6,255 nucleotides of DNA. Source: Chloroflexota bacterium (lineage in GTDB: Bacteria; Chloroflexota; UBA5177; JANWHV01). Location: positions 1-6,255 of the forward strand of contig JAQBPC010000593.1 of assembly GCA_028287725.1 (NCBI GenBank), in the 5' to 3' direction. Positions 1 to 5,326 of this stretch are shown here, piece after piece; position 1 is the first letter of the stretch; every line of letters begins with the position of its first letter. The notes beneath the pieces were generated by a model. The model was not told the origin of the DNA. It ran no database searches and saw only the letters and a list, made by a program, of their open reading frames with translations. A program made the translations under genes and the position numbers.

Positions 1-975
1 GTGCTGTGCGAGAAGCCGCTTGGGCTGACGGTGCGCGCCTGCAGGTTGCTGGTCGACGCCGCGTTGGGCGCCGGAGCGGTGCTCGCCACCGCGGAGAACT
101 ACCGACGCGACCCTATCAACCGGCTGGTCGCGGCGTTGCTGCGCGGCGGGGCCATCGGCACCCCGTTCATGGCGCTGCAGGAATCAGTCGGCGGCGGCCG
201 CGCGGTGACGATCACTCCCTGGCGCCACTATAAGGACCGCGGCGGCATTGTGGTCGATATGGGCGTGCACTATACCGATCTCTGGCTGTACTTCCTTGGC
301 CCGATCGAGCGTATCGCGGGCCGGATCGCGCTCTTCGAGCCCGTTCGGCATGTCGAGGCCATGAGCGGTCACACCGCTGTGTACTATGCCGGCGGCGCGG
401 CCGCGTCCGGGCCGGTGCAGGCCACGGCGGAGGATACCGCCGCCGGCCAGGCGACGTTTGCCGGCGGCGCGCTTGGGCATTGGATGCTCAGCCTTGCCGG
501 CCACGGCGAGGGCTATTTCATGCGCCGCTTCTACGGCAGCGACGGCGCGCTGGATGCGCCCGGCGATCGCTCGGGCCGCCCGGTGCGCTATGCTGGGAAG
601 GCCCAGGGCGGCTTCCGAATTCTCGACGAGGCGGACGTGCGCTCCCTCGTACCGGATTTCAAACTCGACGAGCCGACGACCCGGCTGTTCGGTGCTTCGC
701 TACTCGCCTCCTATGAATTGCCTGGCGAAGCGATCGATCGGAAGCTGCTGGCCCTGGAGCTCGAGGACTTCGGGCGGGCAATCCTCGATCGCCGGCCACC
801 CGAGGTCGACGGCCAGGGCGGGCTGGACGCCGTCGCCGCCGTCTACGCGTTCTTCGAGTCGTCGACCGCCGGCCGAGAGCTCAGCTTCGCGGAGGTGGCG
901 AGCGGCGCCGCCGATGTGTATCAGCGCGATATCGATGTCGCGCTTGGTCTCGTCGACGAGCGGGTGCCATCATGA
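1..975 (+). CDS. Gfo/Idh/MocA family NAD(P)-dependent oxidoreductase, 5'-truncated by window edge
   Basis: The visible 324 residues are the C-terminal three quarters of a Gfo/Idh/MocA oxidoreductase, a cytoplasmic family that oxidises or reduces hydroxyl/keto groups on sugars, inositols and glycosides with NAD(P). The frame opens almost directly on the family's EKP motif (E4-K5-P6), whose lysine is catalytic. The second signature, GGIVVDMGVHYTD at residues 81-93, supplies the usual catalytic Asp86 and His90. In this family EKP normally lies about 90-100 residues in, after a Rossmann GxGxxG segment, so the GTG at base 1 is almost certainly an internal valine codon and the real start lies upstream. 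Residues 120-160 are rich in Ala/Gly and look like a loop expansion. The stop overlaps the next gene's start (ATGA at 972-975), indicating translational coupling. Substrate and cofactor preference cannot be read because the nucleotide-binding part is missing. Confidence 0.9.
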   Translation: MLCEKPLGLTVRACRLLVDAALGAGAVLATAENYRRDPINRLVAALLRGGAIGTPFMALQESVGGGRAVTITPWRHYKDRGGIVVDMGVHYTDLWLYFLGPIERIAGRIALFEPVRHVEAMSGHTAVYYAGGAAASGPVQATAEDTAAGQATFAGGALGHWMLSLAGHGEGYFMRRFYGSDGALDAPGDRSGRPVRYAGKAQGGFRILDEADVRSLVPDFKLDEPTTRLFGASLLASYELPGEAIDRKLLALELEDFGRAILDRRPPEVDGQGGLDAVAAVYAFFESSTAGRELSFAEVASGAADVYQRDIDVALGLVDERVPS

Positions 976-1982
976 GCCAGGCCAGGCCGGTCGAGTTCGG
1001 CTTCTGCGTGCCCATTTTTGCCCATCCGGGGCCGGAGCTGTTCCGTACGCCCAGCTACGAGCGCCTGGACCCCCAGGTGACGCTGGCCGCCGCGGTGGAA
1101 TGCGAGCGGCTCGGCTACGATTCGCTTTGGGTAGCGGATCACTTCTTCCTTGGTCCCGAGGGCGCAATCCTCGAGGGCTGGACCACCATGTGCGTGTTGG
1201 CCGGGCTGACCAGCCGGATCAAGCTGGGATCGATCCATCTGTGCACCGGCTTTCGCAATCCCGCCTTGCTGGCCAAGATGGCCGCGACCCTCGATGTGCT
1301 CAGCAACGGCCGGCTGCTGTTCTTCGCGGACTCCGGCAACCGGCGCGTCGAGTTCGAGGCCTATGACTTTCCCTGGCACGAGGACAGTTCGGTGCGCAAT
1401 GCGCGCATGCGCGAGGCGCTGGAGCTGATCCTTCGCCTCTGGCAGGAGGACGGTCCGGTCACCTTCTCCGGCCGCCACTACGCGGCGCGCGAGGCGCGGT
1501 GTCTGCCCCATCCAGCGCAACGGCCCCACCCGCCGTTGTGGCTGGGCGAAACGCCGGACGAGGTGATGCTGGCCGCCACGGCGGAGCTGGCCGACGGCTG
1601 GAACAGCACGCCGGTCTCCGTCGCAAGCCTGCGCGAACGGCTGGGCCGTGTCGCGGCCGCATGCGCGGCGGTAGGCAGGCCGCTGAGCGATCTGGAGCTC
1701 TCGCTGGAGACGCAGGTGCTGATTGCGCCAACACGCCGGCGCGTCACGGAGTTGCTGGAACACGCGGCGAGTTTGCGCCATACCGGAGAGACTGGCGAGG
1801 GCGCCAATCTCGCCTTGCTGGAGGATCGCTCGCTGATTGGCACACCCGACGAGGTCATCGCCCGCATCGAGGAGTATCGCGCACTGGGAATCAGCCACTT
1901 TATGCTCTGGTTCATGGATTTTCCAAGCATGGAAGGGGTGCGGCTCTTCGCGCAGACGGTAGCGCCGCACTTCAAAGGATAG
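972..1982 (+). CDS. LLM class flavin-dependent oxidoreductase (luciferase-like monooxygenase)
   Basis: This 336-residue protein has the length and block order of bacterial luciferase-like monooxygenases, cytoplasmic TIM-barrel enzymes using FMNH2 or F420. Family-typical blocks are ECERLGYDSLWVADHFF (residues 43-59), TSRIKLGS (80-87), RNPALLAKMAATLDVLSNGR (95-114), the Trp/Leu-Gly pair in PPLWLGETPDE (187-197), the ADGWN block (207-211), and the C-terminal IGTPDEVIARIEEYRALGIS (289-308). After LSNGR the usual Gly-rich 'GlGaGw' stretch is replaced by LLFFADSGN (115-123), which may alter the flavin or substrate pocket. The start ATG overlaps the upstream TGA, and only a weak purine run (GAGCGGG, 958-964) precedes it, so translation is probably coupled. 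No flavin reductase is in the window. The reaction is unknown; oxidation of a sugar-linked or aglycone intermediate, or an F420-dependent dehydrogenation, are both possible. Confidence 0.88.
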   Translation: MSQARPVEFGFCVPIFAHPGPELFRTPSYERLDPQVTLAAAVECERLGYDSLWVADHFFLGPEGAILEGWTTMCVLAGLTSRIKLGSIHLCTGFRNPALLAKMAATLDVLSNGRLLFFADSGNRRVEFEAYDFPWHEDSSVRNARMREALELILRLWQEDGPVTFSGRHYAAREARCLPHPAQRPHPPLWLGETPDEVMLAATAELADGWNSTPVSVASLRERLGRVAAACAAVGRPLSDLELSLETQVLIAPTRRRVTELLEHAASLRHTGETGEGANLALLEDRSLIGTPDEVIARIEEYRALGISHFMLWFMDFPSMEGVRLFAQTVAPHFKG

Positions 1983-1990
1983 GGGAGAGA
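1981..1990 (+). promoter_or_regulatory. Ribosome binding site fixing the start of the TIM-barrel isomerase
   Basis: A purine run, AGGGGAGAGA, begins inside the stop codon of the preceding gene and ends six bases before ATG 1997. The reading frame stays open far upstream (to about 1499) inside the monooxygenase gene, so this site decides the start. The protein from 1997 begins directly with the first beta strand expected of the fold. Confidence 0.7.
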
Positions 1991-1996
1991 AGAGAC

Positions 1997-2848
1997 ATGT
2001 TGCTGGGCTACGCCACATGGGGCATGCCTGAACTACCAATCGCGGTGACGCTGGATCACGTGGCGGGCCTGGGATTCGATGGGATTGAGCTGACCGTCTT
2101 CCCCGGCTATTCGACGGAACTCAGCCGGCTCGACGCGGCTGAGCGCCGCAGCATTCGCGCGTTGCTGGACCAGCACAAGCTGGCGTTGCCCTCGATCGCC
2201 GTGCATCGGGATCTGGTGGTCGAGGATCCGGAGCAGTGGGCGGAAAACCTCGCTTACCTGCGGGATGCCATCGATCTGGCAGTGGACTTGGCGGGGCCCG
2301 AAGGCATGCCCGTGATCAACAATCTTGCGGGCGGCAAATCCGGCGAGTTCGACCGGCAGCGCCCGCGCCTGGTGGAGCGGCTGCACCAGATCCTGGACTA
2401 CGCGGCGCGGCGCGACGTGATCATTGCCCTGGAGCCGCACGTCTTCACTATCCTCGAATCGCCAATCACCACCAAGCAGATCATCGAGGAAATCGACTCG
2501 CCATACCTGCGGGTGCAATTCGACATCAGCCACTTCGACGTGCTGGGCTACACCATCGACGAGACGGTGCCGGTGCTGGCACCACTCGCCGTCCATACGC
2601 ACGTCAAGGATCAGCGCGGCCGGGCACCTGAGCACGAGTTTCTGATCCCCGGCGAGGGCACCTTCGACTATGTCCGGTACCTGAAGGCGATGCGCCAGGC
2701 CGGGTATGACGGTTTCATTACGGGCGAGGTGAGCGTGATGGTGCAGCGGCGCCCCGACTACGATCCTCTCGGCGCCGCGACTATGACCTACCAGACGCTC
2801 GCTCGCGCCTTTGAGGAGGCCGGGGTCCGGCGGGCGGTGCGAATATGA
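1997..2848 (+). CDS. Sugar phosphate isomerase/epimerase family TIM-barrel protein
   Basis: This 283-residue protein belongs to the xylose-isomerase-like TIM-barrel family (AP endonuclease family 2 fold), divalent-metal enzymes that isomerise or epimerise sugars, dehydrate inosose, or cleave 3-keto-glycosides. It opens with a first strand (LGYATWGM) and the block GLGFDGIELTVFPG (25-38). Metal-ligand candidates fall where the family expects them: Glu146 in IIALEPHVF, Asp176 and His179 in QFDISHFD, His202 in the HTHVKD block (200-205), and Glu244 in ITGEVSV. GEGTFDYVRYLKAMRQAGYDG (219-239) is the usual C-terminal block. There is no signal peptide, so it is probably cytoplasmic. It starts 14 bases after the monooxygenase stop with its own strong ribosome binding site. 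Partnership with the Gfo/Idh/MocA enzyme recalls inositol catabolism and 3-keto-glycoside cleavage systems; the exact reaction is inference. Confidence 0.88.
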   Translation: MLLGYATWGMPELPIAVTLDHVAGLGFDGIELTVFPGYSTELSRLDAAERRSIRALLDQHKLALPSIAVHRDLVVEDPEQWAENLAYLRDAIDLAVDLAGPEGMPVINNLAGGKSGEFDRQRPRLVERLHQILDYAARRDVIIALEPHVFTILESPITTKQIIEEIDSPYLRVQFDISHFDVLGYTIDETVPVLAPLAVHTHVKDQRGRAPEHEFLIPGEGTFDYVRYLKAMRQAGYDGFITGEVSVMVQRRPDYDPLGAATMTYQTLARAFEEAGVRRAVRI

Positions 2849-2899
2849 TGCAATGAGCGCTCGTCATATCCGACTACTGCTTTTCCATCGCTGAGAGTT

Positions 2900-2904
2900 G
2901 GAGG
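2900..2904 (+). promoter_or_regulatory. Shine-Dalgarno GGAGG for the FAH-family gene
   Basis: A canonical GGAGG lies six bases before ATG 2911. It follows a 62-base gap with no convincing -35/-10 pair. The gap does hold an 8-base perfect palindrome, GAGCGCTC (2855-2862), too short to call an operator. The gene probably shares the upstream transcript while being initiated independently. Confidence 0.65.
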
Positions 2905-2910
2905 CACAGC

Positions 2911-3747
2911 ATGAGATTTGTCACCTACACCGCGGACAGCGGCCCCCGCGTGGGGATGCTCGAGAACGGCGGTGTCGTGGACCTCGGCTTCGACGGCGAC
3001 ATGGTTGCGTTTATTGAAGCTCGCGCGCCAGTACGGGAGCGTACCCATGTAGAAAATGCCCGGTTGCTGGCCCCGATACGCCCACGATCGCTGCGCGATT
3101 TTCTCGCCTTCGAGGGGCATATGCACAATGCGCTGACAAGGCTCGGTCGTCCTATCCCCGACGAGTGGTATACGGTTCCGGCCTATTACAAGGGTATGCC
3201 CGACACCGTGATCGGCCCCGAAGACGAGATCCCGTGGCCGCCCTACACGAACCAGATCGACCATGAGTTGGAGCTTGCGGCGGTCATTGGCCGTCCGGGC
3301 AAGGACATATGCACAGAGGACGCGGCCGGCTACATCTTCGGCTACACGATCTGGAATGATGTGTCGGCGCGTGACGTGCAGCGACGCGAAGTGCCGATCG
3401 GGATGGGTCCATCCAAGGCGAAGGATTGGGATGGCTCCAACGTGCTTGGGCCGTGCATCGTGACCGCGGATGAGCTCGATGCCAGTGACCTCACCATGCG
3501 CGTGCGCGTCAACGGCGAGCTCTGGGGCGAAGACACCTCGGGGCACATGCATCATACCTTCGCGGACATGATTGCGTACGCCTCGCAGGCACAGACCCTG
3601 TACCCCGGTGAGATCTTCGGCTCCGGTACCGCGGCAACCGGCTCCGGCTTGGAAATTGATCGGTGGCTCAAGGAGGGGGATATCGTGGAGCTTGAGATCG
3701 AGGGCATAGGCGTCCTCCGCAATCGCATAGGAAAGAAAGGAGAGTAG
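2911..3747 (+). CDS. Fumarylacetoacetate hydrolase (FAH) family protein
   Basis: A 278-residue FAH-fold enzyme, typical in length for the single-domain bacterial branch that includes acylpyruvases, 2,4-diketo-3-deoxy sugar acid hydrolases, homoprotocatechuate-pathway hydrolases/isomerases and oxaloacetate decarboxylases. It has an N-terminal lead domain (1-60) and the metal site ExE at Glu119/Glu121 in IDHELELAAVIG. GYTIWNDVSARDVQ follows (144-157), then KDWDGSNVLGP (171-181), carrying the usual Lys and metal-binding Asp, and SGTAATGSGLEI (238-249) in place of the common GTPAGVG turn. The family uses Mg2+ or Mn2+ in the cytoplasm to cleave C-C bonds beside a 2-keto acid, typically releasing pyruvate. 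Next to a sugar-acid dehydratase, a diketo sugar acid hydrolase is a reasonable guess; cleavage of a ring-opened aromatic is the main alternative. The stop is two bases before the ABM gene, whose Shine-Dalgarno lies within this gene's last codons. Confidence 0.9.
   Translation: MRFVTYTADSGPRVGMLENGGVVDLGFDGDMVAFIEARAPVRERTHVENARLLAPIRPRSLRDFLAFEGHMHNALTRLGRPIPDEWYTVPAYYKGMPDTVIGPEDEIPWPPYTNQIDHELELAAVIGRPGKDICTEDAAGYIFGYTIWNDVSARDVQRREVPIGMGPSKAKDWDGSNVLGPCIVTADELDASDLTMRVRVNGELWGEDTSGHMHHTFADMIAYASQAQTLYPGEIFGSGTAATGSGLEIDRWLKEGDIVELEIEGIGVLRNRIGKKGE
3736..3742 (+). promoter_or_regulatory. Shine-Dalgarno AAAGGAG for the ABM-domain gene
   Basis: AAAGGAG sits inside the last codons of the FAH-family gene, seven bases before ATG 3750. 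Its placement makes the two genes a tight, probably co-translated pair. Confidence 0.65.
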
Positions 3748-3749
3748 CA

Positions 3750-4037
3750 ATGGCATTCGTCGTAGCGGCAATCTGGACGGCCAAGGAGGGCCAGGAGGAT
3801 ACCATCGCGGAGGTGATCCGGGTGATGACGCCACCCTCGCGCGAGGAGCCGGGTTGCCTGTTCTACCAGGCCCAGCGTTCGCAGGAGAACCCGCGCGTGT
3901 TCTTCCTTTATGAACAGTATGTCGACCAGGCAGGGTATGAGGCGCACATGGCGACTCCACACTTCGAAAAGCATGTGCGGGGCGAGGCGATCCCGAATCT
4001 GGAGAGCCGCGAGCGCGCGTTCTATGAGACAATTTGA
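3750..4037 (+). CDS. Antibiotic biosynthesis monooxygenase (ABM) domain protein, YgiN/LsrG-like
   Basis: A 95-residue single-domain protein with the dimeric alpha/beta-barrel (ferredoxin-like) pattern of the ABM family: first strand FVVAAIWTAKEG, helix DTIAEVIRVM, the hallmark REEPGCLFYQ (31-40), strand RVFFLYEQYVD (49-59), and the hallmark YEAHMATPHFEKHV (63-76). Members include cofactor-free quinol monooxygenases such as YgiN, the autoinducer-2 processing isomerase LsrG, and many small stress or catabolic accessory proteins, usually homodimers in the cytoplasm. His72 and His75 in the HFEKH block are candidate active-site residues. The gene starts two bases after the FAH-family stop. It may oxidise or isomerise a reactive quinone or dicarbonyl intermediate; the family is too broad to choose. 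Confidence 0.87.
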   Translation: MAFVVAAIWTAKEGQEDTIAEVIRVMTPPSREEPGCLFYQAQRSQENPRVFFLYEQYVDQAGYEAHMATPHFEKHVRGEAIPNLESRERAFYETI

Positions 4038-4042
4038 CGTAG

Positions 4043-4070
4043 TTTGCGGTCATGGTCCGAGCACCGCAAA
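4043..4070. repeat. Perfect 8-bp inverted repeat with 12-base loop after the ABM gene
   Basis: TTTGCGGT (4043-4050) and ACCGCAAA (4063-4070) are exact reverse complements around a 12-base spacer, beginning five bases after the ABM stop. There is no T-run behind it, so it is not a classical intrinsic terminator. It could be a mRNA stem that stabilises the upstream message or weakens read-through, or a regulator-binding dyad. Function is unproven. Confidence 0.45.
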
Positions 4071-4117
4071 TGCCCGTAACTTCGGAACCGCTGCTGAACC
4101 TGGCATGCTGAAGCCCT

Positions 4118-4136
4118 TGATCCAGGTCCACGATCA
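4118..4136. promoter_or_regulatory. Interrupted 19-bp palindrome, candidate operator before the dehydratase gene
   Basis: TGATC (4118-4122) and GATCA (4132-4136) are exact reverse complements, and the GG/CC pair around the central T (4125-4129) adds two more symmetric positions. Seven of nine half-site positions pair around one central base. The size and 60-base distance from the start codon fit a site for a dimeric regulator of the GntR or LacI kind. No convincing -35/-10 promoter could be placed around it, and no regulator gene is in the window. Confidence 0.35.
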
Positions 4137-4182
4137 TCTCACGGAGTTTCGCCGGCGCAGAACGGATACATGGGCGAAGGCA

Positions 4183-4187
4183 AAGGA
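4183..4187 (+). promoter_or_regulatory. Shine-Dalgarno AAGGA supporting the GTG start of the dehydratase
   Basis: AAGGA ends nine bases before GTG 4197, followed by a further purine stretch (AGGGG, 4189-4193). No in-frame ATG gives a sensible N-terminus, and starting at the GTG gives MKITRLE, which lines up with the known N-terminus of D-galactonate dehydratases. Confidence 0.6.
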
Positions 4188-4196
4188 TAGGGGTTT

Positions 4197-5315
4197 GTGA
4201 AGATCACGCGGTTGGAGAGCCTGTTCGTCAAGCCGCGCTGGCATTTCCTCAAGGTCCACACCGACGAGGGGATCGTGGGGCTGGGCGAGCCGATTGTCGA
4301 GGGCCGCGCGCGCACCGTCGCCGCGGCCGTGCACGATCTGGAATCCTACCTGATCGGCCAGGACCCACGCCAGATCGAGCGGCACTGGCAAACGATGTAT
4401 CGGGGCACGTTCTACCGCGGCGGCCCCATCCTGCTCAGCGCCATCAGCGGTGTTGAGCAGGCTATGTGGGACATCCTGGGCCAGTCGCTCGGCGTTCCGG
4501 TCTACCAACTTCTGGGCGGCGCGGTGCGCGACCGTATCCGAGTGTACGCCCATTGCGGGGGCGACAGCCCTGAGGAGGCGGCTCAAAGTGCCCGCGATCA
4601 GGTGGCGCTGGGATTCACGGCGCTCAAGACGGCTATCGATGCGCCGGTGCGCATCATCGATACCAGGGCCTACGTCGAGCGACAGGTCGAGCGCATTGAG
4701 GCCATGCGCGCGGCGATTCCTGACACGGTCGATCTCGCCGTCGATTTCCACGGGCGCGTCAGCCCCGCCATGGCCATCCGACTTGCCCAGCGGCTGGAGG
4801 GGTGCGACTTGCTGTTCATCGAGGAACCGGTGCTGCCTGAGAATGTGGATGCCTTAGTCGCGGTGGCCCGGTCGACCACGATTCCCATTGCGACAGGCGA
4901 GCGCCTCTACACGAGGTGGGGATTCCGCGAAGTGCTGGAGAAGCAGGCGGCGCGCGTGCTCCAGCCCGACCTTTGCCACGCAGGTGGGATCGGCGAGGTG
5001 CGCAAAATCGCCGCAATGGCCGAGGTATACTATGCGGCCATCGCCCCCCACAATCCGCTCGGGCCCATCTCGCTGGCCGCGGCCCTGCACGTCGACGCAT
5101 GCATTCCGAACTTTCTGTGCCAGGAGCAAGTGTCGCTCGGCGAAGGCTACCTGACGCGGCCGTTTGTCTTGCAAGACGGCTATATTGCTCTACCAACGGC
5201 GCCCGGCCTGGGCATACAATTGGACGACGCGGCGGTGGCTGCGCAACTCTACGATGGGAGCTGGGAGACGCCACGCCTAGTACACCCCGATGACGGGTCG
5301 TTCGCCGACTGGTAG
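4197..5315 (+). CDS. D-galactonate dehydratase family protein (mandelate racemase/muconate lactonizing enzyme family)
   Basis: This 372-residue enolase-superfamily enzyme closely resembles Escherichia coli DgoD from memory: MKITRLE at the N-terminus, WHFLKVHTDEGIVGLGEP (15-32), VEGRARTV (34-41), YLIGQDP (51-57) and FYRGGPIL (72-79). The barrel holds Lys144, the VDFHGR motif with metal ligand Asp183 and catalytic His185, Glu209 in FIEEPVLPE, Glu235 in ATGER, Asp258 in LQPDLCHAGGI, His285 in APHNPLGPI and Glu310 in LCQEQ. Asp183, His185, Glu209, Glu235 and His285 fall at the same numbers as in DgoD, so the Mg2+ site and acid/base pair are intact. The expected cytoplasmic reaction is dehydration of D-galactonate, or a similar aldonic acid, to its 2-keto-3-deoxy acid. 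Related family members use other sugar acids, and no DgoK/DgoA partner is in view, so the symbol is withheld. The gene follows a 159-base gap with possible control sites. Confidence 0.9.
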   Translation: MKITRLESLFVKPRWHFLKVHTDEGIVGLGEPIVEGRARTVAAAVHDLESYLIGQDPRQIERHWQTMYRGTFYRGGPILLSAISGVEQAMWDILGQSLGVPVYQLLGGAVRDRIRVYAHCGGDSPEEAAQSARDQVALGFTALKTAIDAPVRIIDTRAYVERQVERIEAMRAAIPDTVDLAVDFHGRVSPAMAIRLAQRLEGCDLLFIEEPVLPENVDALVAVARSTTIPIATGERLYTRWGFREVLEKQAARVLQPDLCHAGGIGEVRKIAAMAEVYYAAIAPHNPLGPISLAAALHVDACIPNFLCQEQVSLGEGYLTRPFVLQDGYIALPTAPGLGIQLDDAAVAAQLYDGSWETPRLVHPDDGSFADW

Positions 5316-5326
5316 TGATCACCCGG

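Noticed and set aside
388..471. Repeated 12-mer GCCGGCGGCGCG at 388-399 and 460-471.
   Set aside because: Both copies encode the same Ala-Gly-Gly-Ala residues in frame within a low-complexity coding segment, so coding composition explains it.
386..1366. Plus-strand open frame of 326 codons across the first two genes.
   Set aside because: It is Arg/Ser/Pro-rich and unlike any family, and it crosses the boundary between two well-supported genes in another frame.
1499..1996. In-frame N-terminal extension of the TIM-barrel isomerase back to 1499.
   Set aside because: It lies wholly inside the monooxygenase gene, reads as Arg/Ala/Gly-rich shadow sequence, and the start at 1997 has a strong ribosome binding site and the expected N-terminus.
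921..2039. Long minus-strand open frame opposite the monooxygenase gene.
   Set aside because: Composition is His/Gln/Arg-rich with no domain, while the opposite strand encodes a clear luciferase-like protein.
2788..4137. Long minus-strand open frame opposite the FAH and ABM genes.
   Set aside because: It is a shadow in GC-rich DNA: no recognisable motifs, and both plus-strand genes beneath it have clear family signatures.
5294..5325. Possible operon terminator pairing CGGGT (5294-5298) with ACCCG (5321-5325).
   Set aside because: The stem is only five bases with a 22-base loop and no T-run, which is too weak to call a terminator.
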